Below, in pieces: positions 35,540 through 46,878 of a stretch of DNA of 64,000 nucleotides; the stretch's first letter is position 1, and each line of letters starts with the position of its first letter. This DNA comes from Planctomycetota bacterium (GTDB taxonomy: Bacteria; Planctomycetota; Phycisphaerae; Phycisphaerales; SM1A02), in assembly GCA_003671025.1 (NCBI GenBank), contig QWPW01000012.1:17594-81593 (forward strand), read 5' to 3'. The notes under the pieces were generated by a model. The model worked only from the letters and a program-made list of their open reading frames with translations. It was not told the origin of the DNA and searched no databases. The translations under genes and the position numbers were made by a program.

Positions 35540-36886
35540 ATGACCACTCCAGCTTCAATTCTCCTTTCCCGCATCGAACGCTGCGAAGCGCGCATCGGCG
35601 TCATCGGCCTCGGCTACGTCGGACTTCCGCTCGCGCACGCGCTTCATCAGGGCGGTCTGCCCGTTCTCGGCTTTGACATCGATCAATCGAAGATCGATGC
35701 GATTGCCGCGGGCCGCAATTACTTGCAACATCTAGGCAACGATCTCGTGACGACGTTGCGCGACAGCGCGCGCTTCGAGGCGACCACAGATTTCGCACGC
35801 CTCGGTGAAGCCGATGTCATCATCATCTGCGTGCCCACTCCGCTGGGCCGACATTCGGAACCCGACATCTCCTACATCATCGACACCGCCAAAGCCATCG
35901 GTCGCACTTTGCGCGCAGGGCAGTTGGTGATTCTCGAGTCGACCACGTATCCACGCACAACGCGCGACGACATGATGCCCGCGATCATGGCCGCCGCTGG
36001 TGATCGCGCGCAGTCACTCAAAGTTGGGCGCGATGTGTTTGGCGCGTTCAGTCCTGAACGTGAAGACCCCGGACGCAAGTCGCACTCGACCAGCTCTATT
36101 CCAAAGCTCGTGGGCGGACTCGACGCGATGTCCACGGAACTTGCGAGCGCGGTGTATCGCAAAGGTGTGACCACAGTGGTGTCAGTGTCGAGCGCCGAAG
36201 TCGCGGAGAGCGCGAAGCTGTTGGAGAACATTTTCCGCGCCGTCAACATTGCGTTGGTGAACGAGTTGAAGATCGTGCTCGACGCGATGGACATCGATGT
36301 GTGGGAAGTCGTGCGCGCTGCGAGCACCAAGCCGTTTGGCTTCATGCCTTTCTATCCCGGCCCTGGTCTGGGTGGACATTGCATTCCCATCGATCCCTTC
36401 TATCTCACCTGGAAAGCGAAGGAATACGGCCTTTCCACGCGCTTCATCGAACTCGCGGGCGAGGTCAACACCTCGATGCCGCACTACGTCATCGATCGTT
36501 TGGCCGCGGCGCTCAATGATCACAGCAAGTCAGTGAAGGGCTCGCGCATTCTCGTCATCGGTCTTGCGTACAAGGCTGAGATCGATGATGTGCGCGAGAG
36601 TCCATCGTTTGAGCTGATCGAGTTGTGTCAGAACCGCGGTGCGCATGTCGACTACCACGATCCCCTGGTTCCTACTACGCGGGCTGGTCGAAAGCACGAT
36701 CTCCAAATGAGCTCAGTGGCGGTCGATGCCGCTTCCATCGCGAGTTACGACTGTGTACTCATTTCGACTGCGCACTCTTCGATCGATTACGCTGCGATTG
36801 CGCAGCACGCGAAACTTGTGGTTGACACACGTGATGCAATGCGTGCGTTCGAAAGTTCGATGGGCACGCGACTCGTGCGTGCGTAA
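35540..36886 (+). CDS. UDP-N-acetylglucosamine 6-dehydrogenase, WbpA type
   Basis: 448 residues from ATG 35540. It oxidises C6 of a UDP-sugar twice with NAD to a uronic acid. The Rossmann motif GVIGLGYVGLPLA, the VPTPLG segment, the SPEREDPGR loop, the catalytic-Cys motif GLGGHCIPIDPFYLTWKA and the C-terminal RILVIGLAYKAEIDDVRESP are all present. The CIPIDPFYLTWKA form is that of WbpA, which makes UDP-GlcNAcA, rather than UDP-glucose dehydrogenase. First gene of the polysaccharide locus. The product would be a suitable substrate for the amidotransferase at 43,146. Confidence 0.92.
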   Translation: MTTPASILLSRIERCEARIGVIGLGYVGLPLAHALHQGGLPVLGFDIDQSKIDAIAAGRNYLQHLGNDLVTTLRDSARFEATTDFARLGEADVIIICVPTPLGRHSEPDISYIIDTAKAIGRTLRAGQLVILESTTYPRTTRDDMMPAIMAAAGDRAQSLKVGRDVFGAFSPEREDPGRKSHSTSSIPKLVGGLDAMSTELASAVYRKGVTTVVSVSSAEVAESAKLLENIFRAVNIALVNELKIVLDAMDIDVWEVVRAASTKPFGFMPFYPGPGLGGHCIPIDPFYLTWKAKEYGLSTRFIELAGEVNTSMPHYVIDRLAAALNDHSKSVKGSRILVIGLAYKAEIDDVRESPSFELIELCQNRGAHVDYHDPLVPTTRAGRKHDLQMSSVAVDAASIASYDCVLISTAHSSIDYAAIAQHAKLVVDTRDAMRAFESSMGTRLVRA

Positions 36887-36932
36887 GTAGAGCGAGCACT
36901 TCCAGTAGCCTTGCGCGACAAATTTTGTAGCG

Positions 36933-38102
36933 ATGAGGATCGTCCACGCCATCACCTCTGTCGACCTGCGCCTCGGCGGAACCGCGCGCGCGGTGATCGA
37001 TCTCGCTGAGGCGATGGCCGCGCGTGGGCATGAGGTGACGGTGATCACCGCGAATGATGTCAATGTCGAGCAGTGGGCTCAAGCGCAACCGAAGCGTCCG
37101 CGATCACTCGTTGACAAAAACCTCAAGCCGATCTTTTCCGCGCGGCGTCCCTCAAGCGAGACGATGCGCACACTTCGCACCGCTGATGTGGTGCATGTCC
37201 ACGCGATGTGGGAGCCATTCAACCTGCGTGTGGCAGCGTGTTGTCGTGCTGTCGGTGTCCCCTATGTGGTGACACCTCATGGAATGTTGGATGACTGGTG
37301 TATGGCGCAGAAGCCGTGGAAAAAACGCCTTCACCTCGCCTTGCACGGACGTGCGTTTTTGGAAGGCGCCGCCTCTGTGCACTGCACTGCCGCTGCGGAG
37401 TTGCAGCAAAGCGCGAAGTGGTTTCCGCGCGGACGCGGACGCGTCGTGCCGAACTTGATGGATCTGAAGGCGTTCGAAGTATTGCCCGGTATTGAAGAGG
37501 CAGTGGCAGCGTTTCCTGAAATCTCGCAACACGCCGTACGCCTTTTGTTTCTCAGTCGTGTTTCGCCCAAGAAGGGTGTCCAGCACCTCGTGGATGCAGT
37601 GGCGCAACTAGTTCACGATGGAGTGGATGCAGTCGCCTTGATCGCAGGAGGAGCTGATGCGGATTACCGCGTGGCACTCGATGCGCGCGCACAGAAACTC
37701 GGCATCACTCATCGCATTGTGTATCTCGGTCATGTCGGCGGCACGTTGAAACTCTCGCTCATCCAAGCGTGCGACATGATGGTCATCCCATCAAGTCAGG
37801 AGAATTTCGGTTTCGTATTCTTCGAGTCACTCGCAGCGGGGACACCCGTAGTCACCACCGAGCTCGTCGATACACGCGACGAACTTCGTGGCAGCGGCGG
37901 CGCCGTGATCGTGCAACAAAACGGCGCGGCGGTCAGTGCGGGTATTCGCGAGGTGATGCGCCGACGCGAGCCTCACGCTGCGGACCCCATGCGCATGGAT
38001 GTTGCGCGCGCATGGGTTTTCCGCGAGCTTGCGCTCGACGTGGTGACTGCGCAGTTCGAGGCGATGTATCGCGACGCAGCTTCGATGCGCACCACGGCCT
38101 GA
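36933..38102 (+). CDS. glycosyltransferase, GT4 family
   Basis: 389 residues. GT-B fold: N-terminal acceptor domain starting MRIVHAITSVDLRLGGTARA, C-terminal donor domain with LFLSRVSPKKGVQHLVDA and the E-x7-E motif in SQENFGFVFFESLAAGTPVV. No membrane anchor. It is a clear paralogue of the gene at 46,879, with the same rare MLDDW(C/S)MAQ and PWKKRL/WFKKRV segments; the two probably act on related sugars. It is 46 bases after the dehydrogenase and likely co-transcribed. Confidence 0.92.
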   Translation: MRIVHAITSVDLRLGGTARAVIDLAEAMAARGHEVTVITANDVNVEQWAQAQPKRPRSLVDKNLKPIFSARRPSSETMRTLRTADVVHVHAMWEPFNLRVAACCRAVGVPYVVTPHGMLDDWCMAQKPWKKRLHLALHGRAFLEGAASVHCTAAAELQQSAKWFPRGRGRVVPNLMDLKAFEVLPGIEEAVAAFPEISQHAVRLLFLSRVSPKKGVQHLVDAVAQLVHDGVDAVALIAGGADADYRVALDARAQKLGITHRIVYLGHVGGTLKLSLIQACDMMVIPSSQENFGFVFFESLAAGTPVVTTELVDTRDELRGSGGAVIVQQNGAAVSAGIREVMRRREPHAADPMRMDVARAWVFRELALDVVTAQFEAMYRDAASMRTTA

Positions 38103-38230
38103 GAACACCGCACAAAACCAAGCAGCCATGCCAGTCGATCCAACTGTCGGATCTCTCCTGTAGGTGATGTTTGGTTTTCTCGGTGGAACAAGATTGCACC
38201 GCGCGGATGAGGTTGCATGATGAATGATCG

Positions 38231-40228
38231 ATGCGCTGCTGCTCCGAGTCATTCTCAATTCTCACAGCAGCGATCGCATCCCTCGCCTTTGTGATGTGCT
38301 CCCCGAAAGCACAGTGTGACGACCTGTTGGTGGAGTGGCCGGTCGCGTCGGGTGGCAACGGACATTGGTACGAGCTCGTCGATTTCGGTTCGGCGACTTC
38401 GCTGTCAACGGCGGAGTTTGTCGCGCAGTCACGCGCAGGCGTGATCAGCTCCGTGGAGTCAGCTGCAGAATTGCAGTTCTTACGCAGCGTTCTCGACACG
38501 CAGTCATTGCCCGCGGGATGTTGGTGTTCCGCATCGCGACATCCCGAGCGCGAACCACAGTTGCTTGATGCAACATCGAATGTGCTCGGTTGGATTCGCG
38601 ACGCCCGCGTTGATCGCCTTGTCGACATCGTGCTCATCGGTGACAGCAACATTGGCTTCAGCGCGACGGGGTGGGATCACGGTGTGCAACACGCGTTGCA
38701 CGCGGCGGGCATTCCTTGTGCGGCGATCGGTCCAACACCATTCAACGATGATGGCGGCACCATTGGTTGGCGTTGGAATAAGTTCATTGGACCATCGCAG
38801 CAGTGGCCAAGTTCGTTAGGCAATTACGACGACTCACGAATGCACGCGCCGTCCGCACTTGCTGCGTTGATGAATTTCCCCAACGGTTACCCCAACACCG
38901 GCACGGGCTATGCATGGCTCTCCGGCGGAAGCGCGATCATCGGCGGTGGATTGATCTTGCACACGAATCATCCATTCGTTGCAGACGCTGTTCCGCTCGA
39001 GTTCCGCTTGCGCTACGGCTTGCTTCCTGGTGGCGGGCATTTCACTCCAACCGCGTGGCGCAGTGGAACAATGTCTCGTGTCACCGGGCCGACGGTCGAG
39101 TGCAGTGCGAAGCGATTCACTTCCGCTGAATCTGTGTTGGCCATCCCTCCAGGCTTCGCAACCGGATCTTCACTTCGACTCGGCATTGACGACGGCAACG
39201 GCGTCGTGGCGCCGTTCTTCTTGGGATGGACCAGCGTCGAAAGAAGTGATCTTTCCCACGGCAGTTGCGTGAGTGTTCTTAATTGGCATGGTGGTGCGAC
39301 CACCGACGCCATCGCCTCCGATGTCGAGTCATTCACTTCAGAGAGCGCGACACTTTGGGTGCAAACAATTCGTGCGCGTCAGTTGCGTCATGGACCAAGT
39401 GCACGCGTGCTGTTTCTGATTTGCTCCGGTATGAACGACTTCGGTATCACCACCGAGCTGCATGAAGCAGCGCTGCGACGCATGATTTCCCATCTTTCGC
39501 TGCGCTGGAATGTCGGTGGGGGATCGGCGAGCGAAATCGGATTCGTGTTGATGACATCACACGATCCATCCATGACTGATCCCACTGATCGCTTCCTTGA
39601 GTTTCGCGCCGTCGGTCGCGCGATTGCTGCGGAGCGCAGCGACACCGCGGCGATTGATCTCGGCGCCATTCCGATGCAACAAATTTTTTATGCGGGCTCG
39701 TCGACCAGTTCGCCACACCTCACGCCTGTTGGGTATGAGCGCATGAGTGAACTCGTCATTGCCGCACTCGACGGTTCACAAGGATCGCAATGCGACTGGC
39801 ACTGGTCGACTGGCGCGCCGTTGAACGACGTGTCGATCAACGATTCAAATTTGCAGCCGTGTCGGCGCGCGTTGGCAGTGCTTGATCAATCGCCGACACG
39901 CGGTCTCGAGTTACGCGGCGTTGCCGTGGACACCAGGATGGGTCTGGCATTGATTGAGTATGCGGTCGACTGCGATGGAGACGGACTGGTCGATCGTGGC
40001 GCCGTTGCCGCGGGCCTCACGGTGGACATCAATGGCAACTTCGTGCCAGACGCGTGTGAGTGCCTCAGCGATCTGAATCAGGACGGATCCATCGACAGCA
40101 GAGACCTCGCAGCGTTGCTCAATAGTTGGGGAGAGTCAGGCACTGGCGCAGACATCGATGGATCGGGCGTCGTTGATGCCGCGGACCTCACCATCATGTT
40201 GACCAACTGGGGAGCGTGCAAACTCTAG
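38231..40228 (+). CDS. secreted SGNH-type hydrolase with GC-type dockerin tail
   Basis: 665 residues. Signal peptide 1-29 (ending CSPKAQCDD). Between about 130 and 515 the SGNH blocks can be read in order: VLIGDSNIGFS (nucleophile Ser in GDSN), CSGMNDFGI (block III Asn) and a late SSPHLTPVGYERM carrying the catalytic His. The C-terminal 55 residues hold two EF-hand-like loops, DLNQDGSIDSRDLAALLNSW and DIDGSGVVDAADLTIMLTNW, ending GAC, the GC-type dockerin of Phycisphaerae. SGNH enzymes often remove O-acetyl groups. Placed between a glycosyltransferase and the polymerase, it may trim the exported polymer; that is inference. Confidence 0.8.
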   Translation: MRCCSESFSILTAAIASLAFVMCSPKAQCDDLLVEWPVASGGNGHWYELVDFGSATSLSTAEFVAQSRAGVISSVESAAELQFLRSVLDTQSLPAGCWCSASRHPEREPQLLDATSNVLGWIRDARVDRLVDIVLIGDSNIGFSATGWDHGVQHALHAAGIPCAAIGPTPFNDDGGTIGWRWNKFIGPSQQWPSSLGNYDDSRMHAPSALAALMNFPNGYPNTGTGYAWLSGGSAIIGGGLILHTNHPFVADAVPLEFRLRYGLLPGGGHFTPTAWRSGTMSRVTGPTVECSAKRFTSAESVLAIPPGFATGSSLRLGIDDGNGVVAPFFLGWTSVERSDLSHGSCVSVLNWHGGATTDAIASDVESFTSESATLWVQTIRARQLRHGPSARVLFLICSGMNDFGITTELHEAALRRMISHLSLRWNVGGGSASEIGFVLMTSHDPSMTDPTDRFLEFRAVGRAIAAERSDTAAIDLGAIPMQQIFYAGSSTSSPHLTPVGYERMSELVIAALDGSQGSQCDWHWSTGAPLNDVSINDSNLQPCRRALAVLDQSPTRGLELRGVAVDTRMGLALIEYAVDCDGDGLVDRGAVAAGLTVDINGNFVPDACECLSDLNQDGSIDSRDLAALLNSWGESGTGADIDGSGVVDAADLTIMLTNWGACKL

Positions 40229-40281
40229 TGTGCGTGACTCAATCGAACGTGCGCGCTGCGAATGAAGAAGCGGCGCGTCAA

Positions 40282-41664
40282 CTAGCCATGATCGCGCACC
40301 GCGACACCGTCGCAATCATCTAGGTACGCATCGTCATCAGAGTGGTCCTCGTCGCTGTCCACTTCGGGTTCGACGCGGTACCAGAGCAGTGGACCGATGA
40401 TGCGACACGCCAACCATCCACCGATGATTCCAGTCATCATTTGAAACGCGAAGAGACCTAGTTCTCCACGAGGAATCGCAAGCACTTGCGAGAGCCCTGC
40501 ACCCAAGGGCACGACCACGAAGGGATCACTGATCGCCGACTGCACTCTGGTATCGAAGTAGCGCAGGGCAAGACCAAGCAGGAATGCGTAGAGAGGGAGC
40601 GCGATCCACGGGTTGTCATTGAACACATGTCCTATCAAACCGGGACCAACGTTGTATTCACTCGCCACCTTGGTGATGCCAGCGTCATGCACCATGCTCT
40701 GTCCGAGCGCGCTGAGTTTGTTCTCGTAAATTGCACGGGGCACTGGGAGCATCGCGAAGTACGCGAGCGAGTGCAAAGTGTCGAAGCGATACGCGGACGG
40801 ATGTGTCTCCATTAACCACATGCTGAGCGACGCAGCTTGCTGTCCGCTGCCCAACGCGAACGCGCTCTCAACCAAGTCGTCGCCCGAAACATTGGTGAAC
40901 GCGACCACATACTCAGCGGCAGTTCGCTTGATTCCATCGCCCTCTCGCGAGGCGGTGAAGAACATCATGAACACCAGGCCGATCGAGCCGAACACCGCGG
41001 CGCGGAACACGAGCAGTGACGGCGAGCTGAAACGCCATCGTGTGTAGTACAGACCCCACACAAACGTGATCATCACGCCCATCACTTCGCGCCGTCCGAA
41101 CGTGAACGTGAGCAGCGAAGCCACGCACACCAGCACGATGCAGACAGCACTGATGAAGATTGCAAAGTTCGCGGGACGCCGACCCCACGCCCATCCTGCG
41201 AGACCACACGAAACCGCGAACGCGCCAGACGCGAGTTGCATCGTGAGATTTCCCAGAATTGGGATCGGGCCGAGCACAAAGCGAAAGAGCAATCCGACCA
41301 AGATTGCGGAAAAGGCACATAGGAGAAGTCCTGCGTCTGACGCGTCATGCGCGGTGGTGACGCGCCGCGCGAAATTCGCGATCACAGGAGCTTTGTTGTA
41401 GGCGCCAAAGAAGAAGACAAGGAACAGCCCCAAGGACAGGCAAAGCCCGAGGCTTGTCAATGCGGGCGATTGAATGAAGACCTGACCCCAGTCGTCCGTA
41501 GCGAGGCTAAACACCGCGCTGATCGACTGGAATATCAAGATTCCAGCCAGAAAGACGTTTCGGTTACTGAAGAGTTCAACGCGCCTGGTCACGGCATCGC
41601 GAACCATGATCGCGACGATCACGGCAGACATCAGTAGCAGGACAGCAATCGAAAAATAGACCAT
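40282..41664 (-). CDS. O-antigen polymerase-like (Wzy) membrane protein
   Basis: 460 residues with 10-12 hydrophobic segments along nearly the whole chain, opening with MVYFSIAVLLLMSAVIVAIM and ending in an acidic tail (EVDSDEDHSDDDAYLDDC). A large loop at about residues 230-330 (TASREGDGIKRTAAEY, FALGSGQQAASLSMWLMETH) is typical of oligosaccharide repeat-unit polymerases. It would join lipid-linked repeat units on the outer face of the inner membrane. Convergent with the hydrolase gene; 216 bases after the gmd stop, on the same strand. Confidence 0.7.
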   Translation of the reverse strand: MVYFSIAVLLLMSAVIVAIMVRDAVTRRVELFSNRNVFLAGILIFQSISAVFSLATDDWGQVFIQSPALTSLGLCLSLGLFLVFFFGAYNKAPVIANFARRVTTAHDASDAGLLLCAFSAILVGLLFRFVLGPIPILGNLTMQLASGAFAVSCGLAGWAWGRRPANFAIFISAVCIVLVCVASLLTFTFGRREVMGVMITFVWGLYYTRWRFSSPSLLVFRAAVFGSIGLVFMMFFTASREGDGIKRTAAEYVVAFTNVSGDDLVESAFALGSGQQAASLSMWLMETHPSAYRFDTLHSLAYFAMLPVPRAIYENKLSALGQSMVHDAGITKVASEYNVGPGLIGHVFNDNPWIALPLYAFLLGLALRYFDTRVQSAISDPFVVVPLGAGLSQVLAIPRGELGLFAFQMMTGIIGGWLACRIIGPLLWYRVEPEVDSDEDHSDDDAYLDDCDGVAVRDHG

Positions 41665-41880
41665 CAGCCCACGCTACATCGGTCAGTTACCAAAGAGAAC
41701 GGGAACGAAACCGAGAGTCCGCAGACGATGGGTTTATCGCGCCTGCGCATCCGAACCAGATTCGCTTTGCACACATGTGTGGGCAGCCACAAAATCGTGC
41801 GCTCTGCCTTGAGCGAGTTCCTTCGCATCAGAGTGGCGCGCATCAGGTTGGCGTCCAACACGAAAATTGAAAACCCCAAC

Positions 41881-43101
<1,221 letters not shown>

Positions 43102-43145
43102 TCACCTCGCCCGTGAAGACGCCCGTGATCGCTCCTGTGATTGCC

Positions 43146-46100
43146 CTACTCCGCGAGCGGCTTCGCAGCGCGTTGGCGAACTTCGAAAAGAAGTGCTCGC
43201 ACTTGACCGTGCAAGCTGGGTGCGAGCACTCTGAGCACGCCGACGTAGACCGCAAATCCCAACAAACCAGCAACCACCTGCGCAGTCAACGCGCTCCAAG
43301 AATTGTCTCCTGTCCACTCGAGCATCAAAAATTGCGGAGTCATGGCGATGGCGCTCGCGATGATGGGCATCGCGTAGACATCTACGACGGTGCGCAATCG
43401 TCTGGTATGACCCCCGAGCGAGACCACGATCGCGATGGGTCCGAAGAATGCCGAGACGATGAATACCGCGAAGGCGACATGACGAGCGACGCCGTACTTG
43501 GCGGCGATGAACACGGCGATGGTCAGCACGATGGTGTGAAAAATCTGGAATCGCAGCAGGTGTTGAAATCGCCCGCGCGCGCGCATGAAGGCGGCGGCGA
43601 TCTGGATGGGGTTCATCGCCAATACTGCGACGGAGAGAATCGTCAGTGAGATCCACGCGAGTTCCCAGCGCTCAGGCAGCAACATCGTCACCAGCACCGG
43701 ACTGGCAATGGCCAACGAAACACAGATGGGTGCGGTGACCGCGAGCGTGAGTCGCAGGGTCGCGAGATAGGCGGCAAGCTTGCGTGCGGGATCGTGTTGT
43801 AATCGGCTGAAGATGGGCTGCGCGATGCCGGCAACAGTGTGCGAAATCACCGCATTTACCGTGTTTGCCAGTTGAAATGCAATGGTGTAACGACCAAGCA
43901 CCTCCTCGGTGTGATAGATAGAAATGGCGAAGTAGTCGACGGTCTGCGTGACGCCGTTGAGGTAATGCTGAATGCCGCCCGCGCGGAAGTCTGACGCGAG
44001 TGAACCCATGCGCCGCGCCAACCCTGGCCGGTACAGCGGGATTCCTGCGGCAATAGTGATGGCAGAAAAGCGCAGGCACGCCGCGACCAACATCGGTGCA
44101 AGCAGCGCCCACCCCGCAAATCCCAGCAAGCCCATCACCGCGGTGGCTACCAGTGTGATCACCGACAACACACTCTCGACGGTGGTCAAGTACCGAAAGC
44201 GCAAATCGAGTCGAAGCTTCGCCGCACCGACAATGCTCGCAGCGTCGAACAAAATGCGAATCGCCGCTCCGAGCACAAAGATGGGAATCAACGGATCGGG
44301 ATAAAACGCGCCCACGAATGGATACGCGATCGCGCACAACAGCAGCACCGAAAGTCCAGCGACGAGCGCGAGCCACAGACACGCAGTTTGCCACAAGGCG
44401 CGTTCGCGTTGGTGACGCATGAGCAAGTCGCCCGCGGCACCCGGAAACACAAAACTCAACAACGTCGCGATCGTGATCGCCGTCGTGACGGCGCCGACAT
44501 CGGTTGGTTGCAGCGTCCACGCGGCGATGAGATACGCCAAGAACGAACAACCCTTTTGCACTGCTGCTTGCACTAATCCCCAGAATGTGCTGCCGGCAAA
44601 TTCGCGTCGCGTCTGCGTGGCGCTTGTTTGCACATTGCTTTCGACCGAATCGTCGTCGCTGCGTCGATCCTCCCATACTGCCTGCACCACTTCGACTCCA
44701 AGCGCTGGCGCGACATCAAGACTCGACATCGCGTCCATGGGCGCCGCATCTGTATTCGTTGCGGAGAGTTCATCGAGGCGCACTTCTTCGTTGGGCTCGC
44801 TGTCGGCGCGATGCAGACTCGTCGCGATCGCAATCACGGCTTCTTCATCGAACGATGTGTTGGGCAGTTCACCGCCAGGACCCCATCGTTCGAGCCAGGT
44901 CTCGAACATCAAGCAGTTCCACAGTTCCCACTGCACCTGTGCGGCGCCTGATTGATGGTGCTCCCACAACGCGTTGACCGACTCTGGATCAAGGTAACCC
45001 TCGCGCGCGAGACGACCGCGATTGAGATGATCGCTGGCCCATTCACGCAACTCGTTGCGCAACCAACCATCGATAGGAACACCGAAGCCCATCTTGGGTC
45101 GCTCCATGAGTTCGCGTGGAACGTAGCGATCGAGCACATCGCGCAGAATGATTTTGTTGCGGCCATTCGCGTACTTGAAACGCGCGGGTAAGCGCAACGC
45201 AAGTTCGAGCAGGCGATGATCAGTGAGCGGTTCGCGCGCTTCAAGACTGTGCGCCATGCTCACGCGATCCATCTTGGCCAGAATCTCGTCGGGCATATAG
45301 CTGGCCATGTCACGCACACTCGCACGGGTGATGGCGCAAGGAATTGCCGCACTCCACGCGGGATCGGTCATAGGACAGAGCGGCTCGGTCGCGTCCACCA
45401 GGAGTAACTCCGGCCGCTTCACTACCGACGCCAATCGTGCATAGACATCACCTTTGTCGCGAAGTTGCAACACTGCCGCCAACTTGCGCAGTCGATCGGC
45501 GGGGCGATTGATGTGTGAGCCCGGAATCTTTCCGCGAAACGGATGCAGCAGCGCACCGGGAAGAAGACTCGCTCCGCGCGCTGCGACAGAAGCTCCGATG
45601 CGCATGGAATACGGCCAGCGGTCAACCAACTGCTCGATTCGTTGGGCGAACGGATAGCGTTCGTATCCGCCGAAGAGTTCGTCACCACCATCGCCACTCA
45701 GTGCAACTGTGACATCGCGACGCGCGAGTTGACACACGATGTACGAAGGAATCGCCGAGCTGTCGGCGAAGGGCTCATCGTAAATATCCGCGAGCTTGGG
45801 GATGACCTCGAGCGTGTCATGCGCGTTGACATAGAGCTCAGTGTGTTGCGTTCCCAGATGTTCAGCGATGCGCCGTGCGTGTGGCGCTTCGTCGTAATGA
45901 GTCGCATCAAAGCCGATGGTGTATGTGCGCAGCGGCGTGGCCGTGTGCGTCGCGGCAATCGCAGTGACCAGTGTTGAGTCAATGCCGCCCGAGAGAAACG
46001 AACCCACCGGAACATCGGCGATCATGCGCAAGCGCACCGACTCCACCAATCGTTCATGGACGAGGTGACACGCTTCGGCGTAGTCTTCGATTTGGTTTTG

Positions 46101-46820
46101 TGCAGCGCGTTCTGCGGCTTCCTTCGCGCTCCAATACGCCCAATCGGTGTGACGCCCTGTGGCCGGATCGATTTCGATCACATGACCAGGAAGCACCTTG
46201 TGCATCCCCTTGAAGATGCAGTGCGGACTCGGCACATATCCAAATCGCATGTACAGCGCGAGCGCACCACGATCAATCTCAGGACATTGCAACGGCAGCG
46301 CGCGAATCGCCTTCAGCTCACTGGCAAAAACGATCGTGCGTTCGCCGGGACCAATCTTGCCCCAGAACAACGGCTTCACGCCGAGGCGATCGCGCACCAG
46401 ATACAAACGGCGGTCGCGCGCGTCCCACAGTGAGAACGCAAACATTCCCACGAAGCGCGGGAGGGCATCGCGCAATCCCCATTGCTCAAACGAAGCGAGC
46501 ATGACTTCGGTATCTGATCCGCCACGAAAGCTGTGCCCGAGCGCGATGAGTTCGGCGCGCGTCTCTTGAAAGTTATACACCTCGCCGTTGAACGCGATGG
46601 TGAAGCGCCCGCTCTGCGAGCGCATCGGTTGATGGCCGTCCGCCGTGAGATCTTGAATCGACAGTCGGCGGAAGCCGAAGCCCACGCGACTGCGCGCGTC
46701 AAACCAAGTGCCTTCATCATCAGGGCCGCGCAATCGAATCGCGCGGGCCATGCGACGAAGTTGATGCACAGGATCTGTGAACCGCGCGTCGTGATCGATG
46801 AAACCTGCAATGCCGCACAT
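43146..46820 (-). CDS. asparagine-synthase-type amidotransferase fused to Wzx-like flippase
   Basis: 1,224 residues in one uninterrupted frame from ATG 46820; Cys2 of MCGIAGF is the glutaminase nucleophile. Residues 1-640 are AsnB-like: RRLSIQDLTADGHQPM, FNGEVYN and GSDTEVML in the glutaminase half, FLSGGIDSTLV (ATP pyrophosphatase loop) and LSGDGGDELFGGYERY in the synthetase half. A Ser/Asp/Glu-rich linker (about 640-735) follows. Residues 735-1,205 have 12-14 membrane helices with the layout of Wzx/MATE polysaccharide flippases, starting RREFAGSTFWGLVQAAVQKG. In sugar loci AsnB homologues amidate uronic acids; here the flippase would export the amidated unit. An internal start in the linker (MDAMSS) could also yield a separate flippase. 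Confidence 0.85.
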   Translation of the reverse strand: MCGIAGFIDHDARFTDPVHQLRRMARAIRLRGPDDEGTWFDARSRVGFGFRRLSIQDLTADGHQPMRSQSGRFTIAFNGEVYNFQETRAELIALGHSFRGGSDTEVMLASFEQWGLRDALPRFVGMFAFSLWDARDRRLYLVRDRLGVKPLFWGKIGPGERTIVFASELKAIRALPLQCPEIDRGALALYMRFGYVPSPHCIFKGMHKVLPGHVIEIDPATGRHTDWAYWSAKEAAERAAQNQIEDYAEACHLVHERLVESVRLRMIADVPVGSFLSGGIDSTLVTAIAATHTATPLRTYTIGFDATHYDEAPHARRIAEHLGTQHTELYVNAHDTLEVIPKLADIYDEPFADSSAIPSYIVCQLARRDVTVALSGDGGDELFGGYERYPFAQRIEQLVDRWPYSMRIGASVAARGASLLPGALLHPFRGKIPGSHINRPADRLRKLAAVLQLRDKGDVYARLASVVKRPELLLVDATEPLCPMTDPAWSAAIPCAITRASVRDMASYMPDEILAKMDRVSMAHSLEAREPLTDHRLLELALRLPARFKYANGRNKIILRDVLDRYVPRELMERPKMGFGVPIDGWLRNELREWASDHLNRGRLAREGYLDPESVNALWEHHQSGAAQVQWELWNCLMFETWLERWGPGGELPNTSFDEEAVIAIATSLHRADSEPNEEVRLDELSATNTDAAPMDAMSSLDVAPALGVEVVQAVWEDRRSDDDSVESNVQTSATQTRREFAGSTFWGLVQAAVQKGCSFLAYLIAAWTLQPTDVGAVTTAITIATLLSFVFPGAAGDLLMRHQRERALWQTACLWLALVAGLSVLLLCAIAYPFVGAFYPDPLIPIFVLGAAIRILFDAASIVGAAKLRLDLRFRYLTTVESVLSVITLVATAVMGLLGFAGWALLAPMLVAACLRFSAITIAAGIPLYRPGLARRMGSLASDFRAGGIQHYLNGVTQTVDYFAISIYHTEEVLGRYTIAFQLANTVNAVISHTVAGIAQPIFSRLQHDPARKLAAYLATLRLTLAVTAPICVSLAIASPVLVTMLLPERWELAWISLTILSVAVLAMNPIQIAAAFMRARGRFQHLLRFQIFHTIVLTIAVFIAAKYGVARHVAFAVFIVSAFFGPIAIVVSLGGHTRRLRTVVDVYAMPIIASAIAMTPQFLMLEWTGDNSWSALTAQVVAGLLGFAVYVGVLRVLAPSLHGQVRALLFEVRQRAAKPLAE

Positions 46821-46878
46821 CGGGGAACTCAGCAACCTCTCTCAGTCTGTTAGCACCCGCGCTAGACTGCGCTGCTCG

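Noticed and set aside
38114..38178. Possible riboswitch or attenuator before the SGNH hydrolase gene
   Set aside because: AAAACCAA and TTGGTTTT can pair across 49 bases, but no conserved riboswitch core is recognisable and the pairing is weak.
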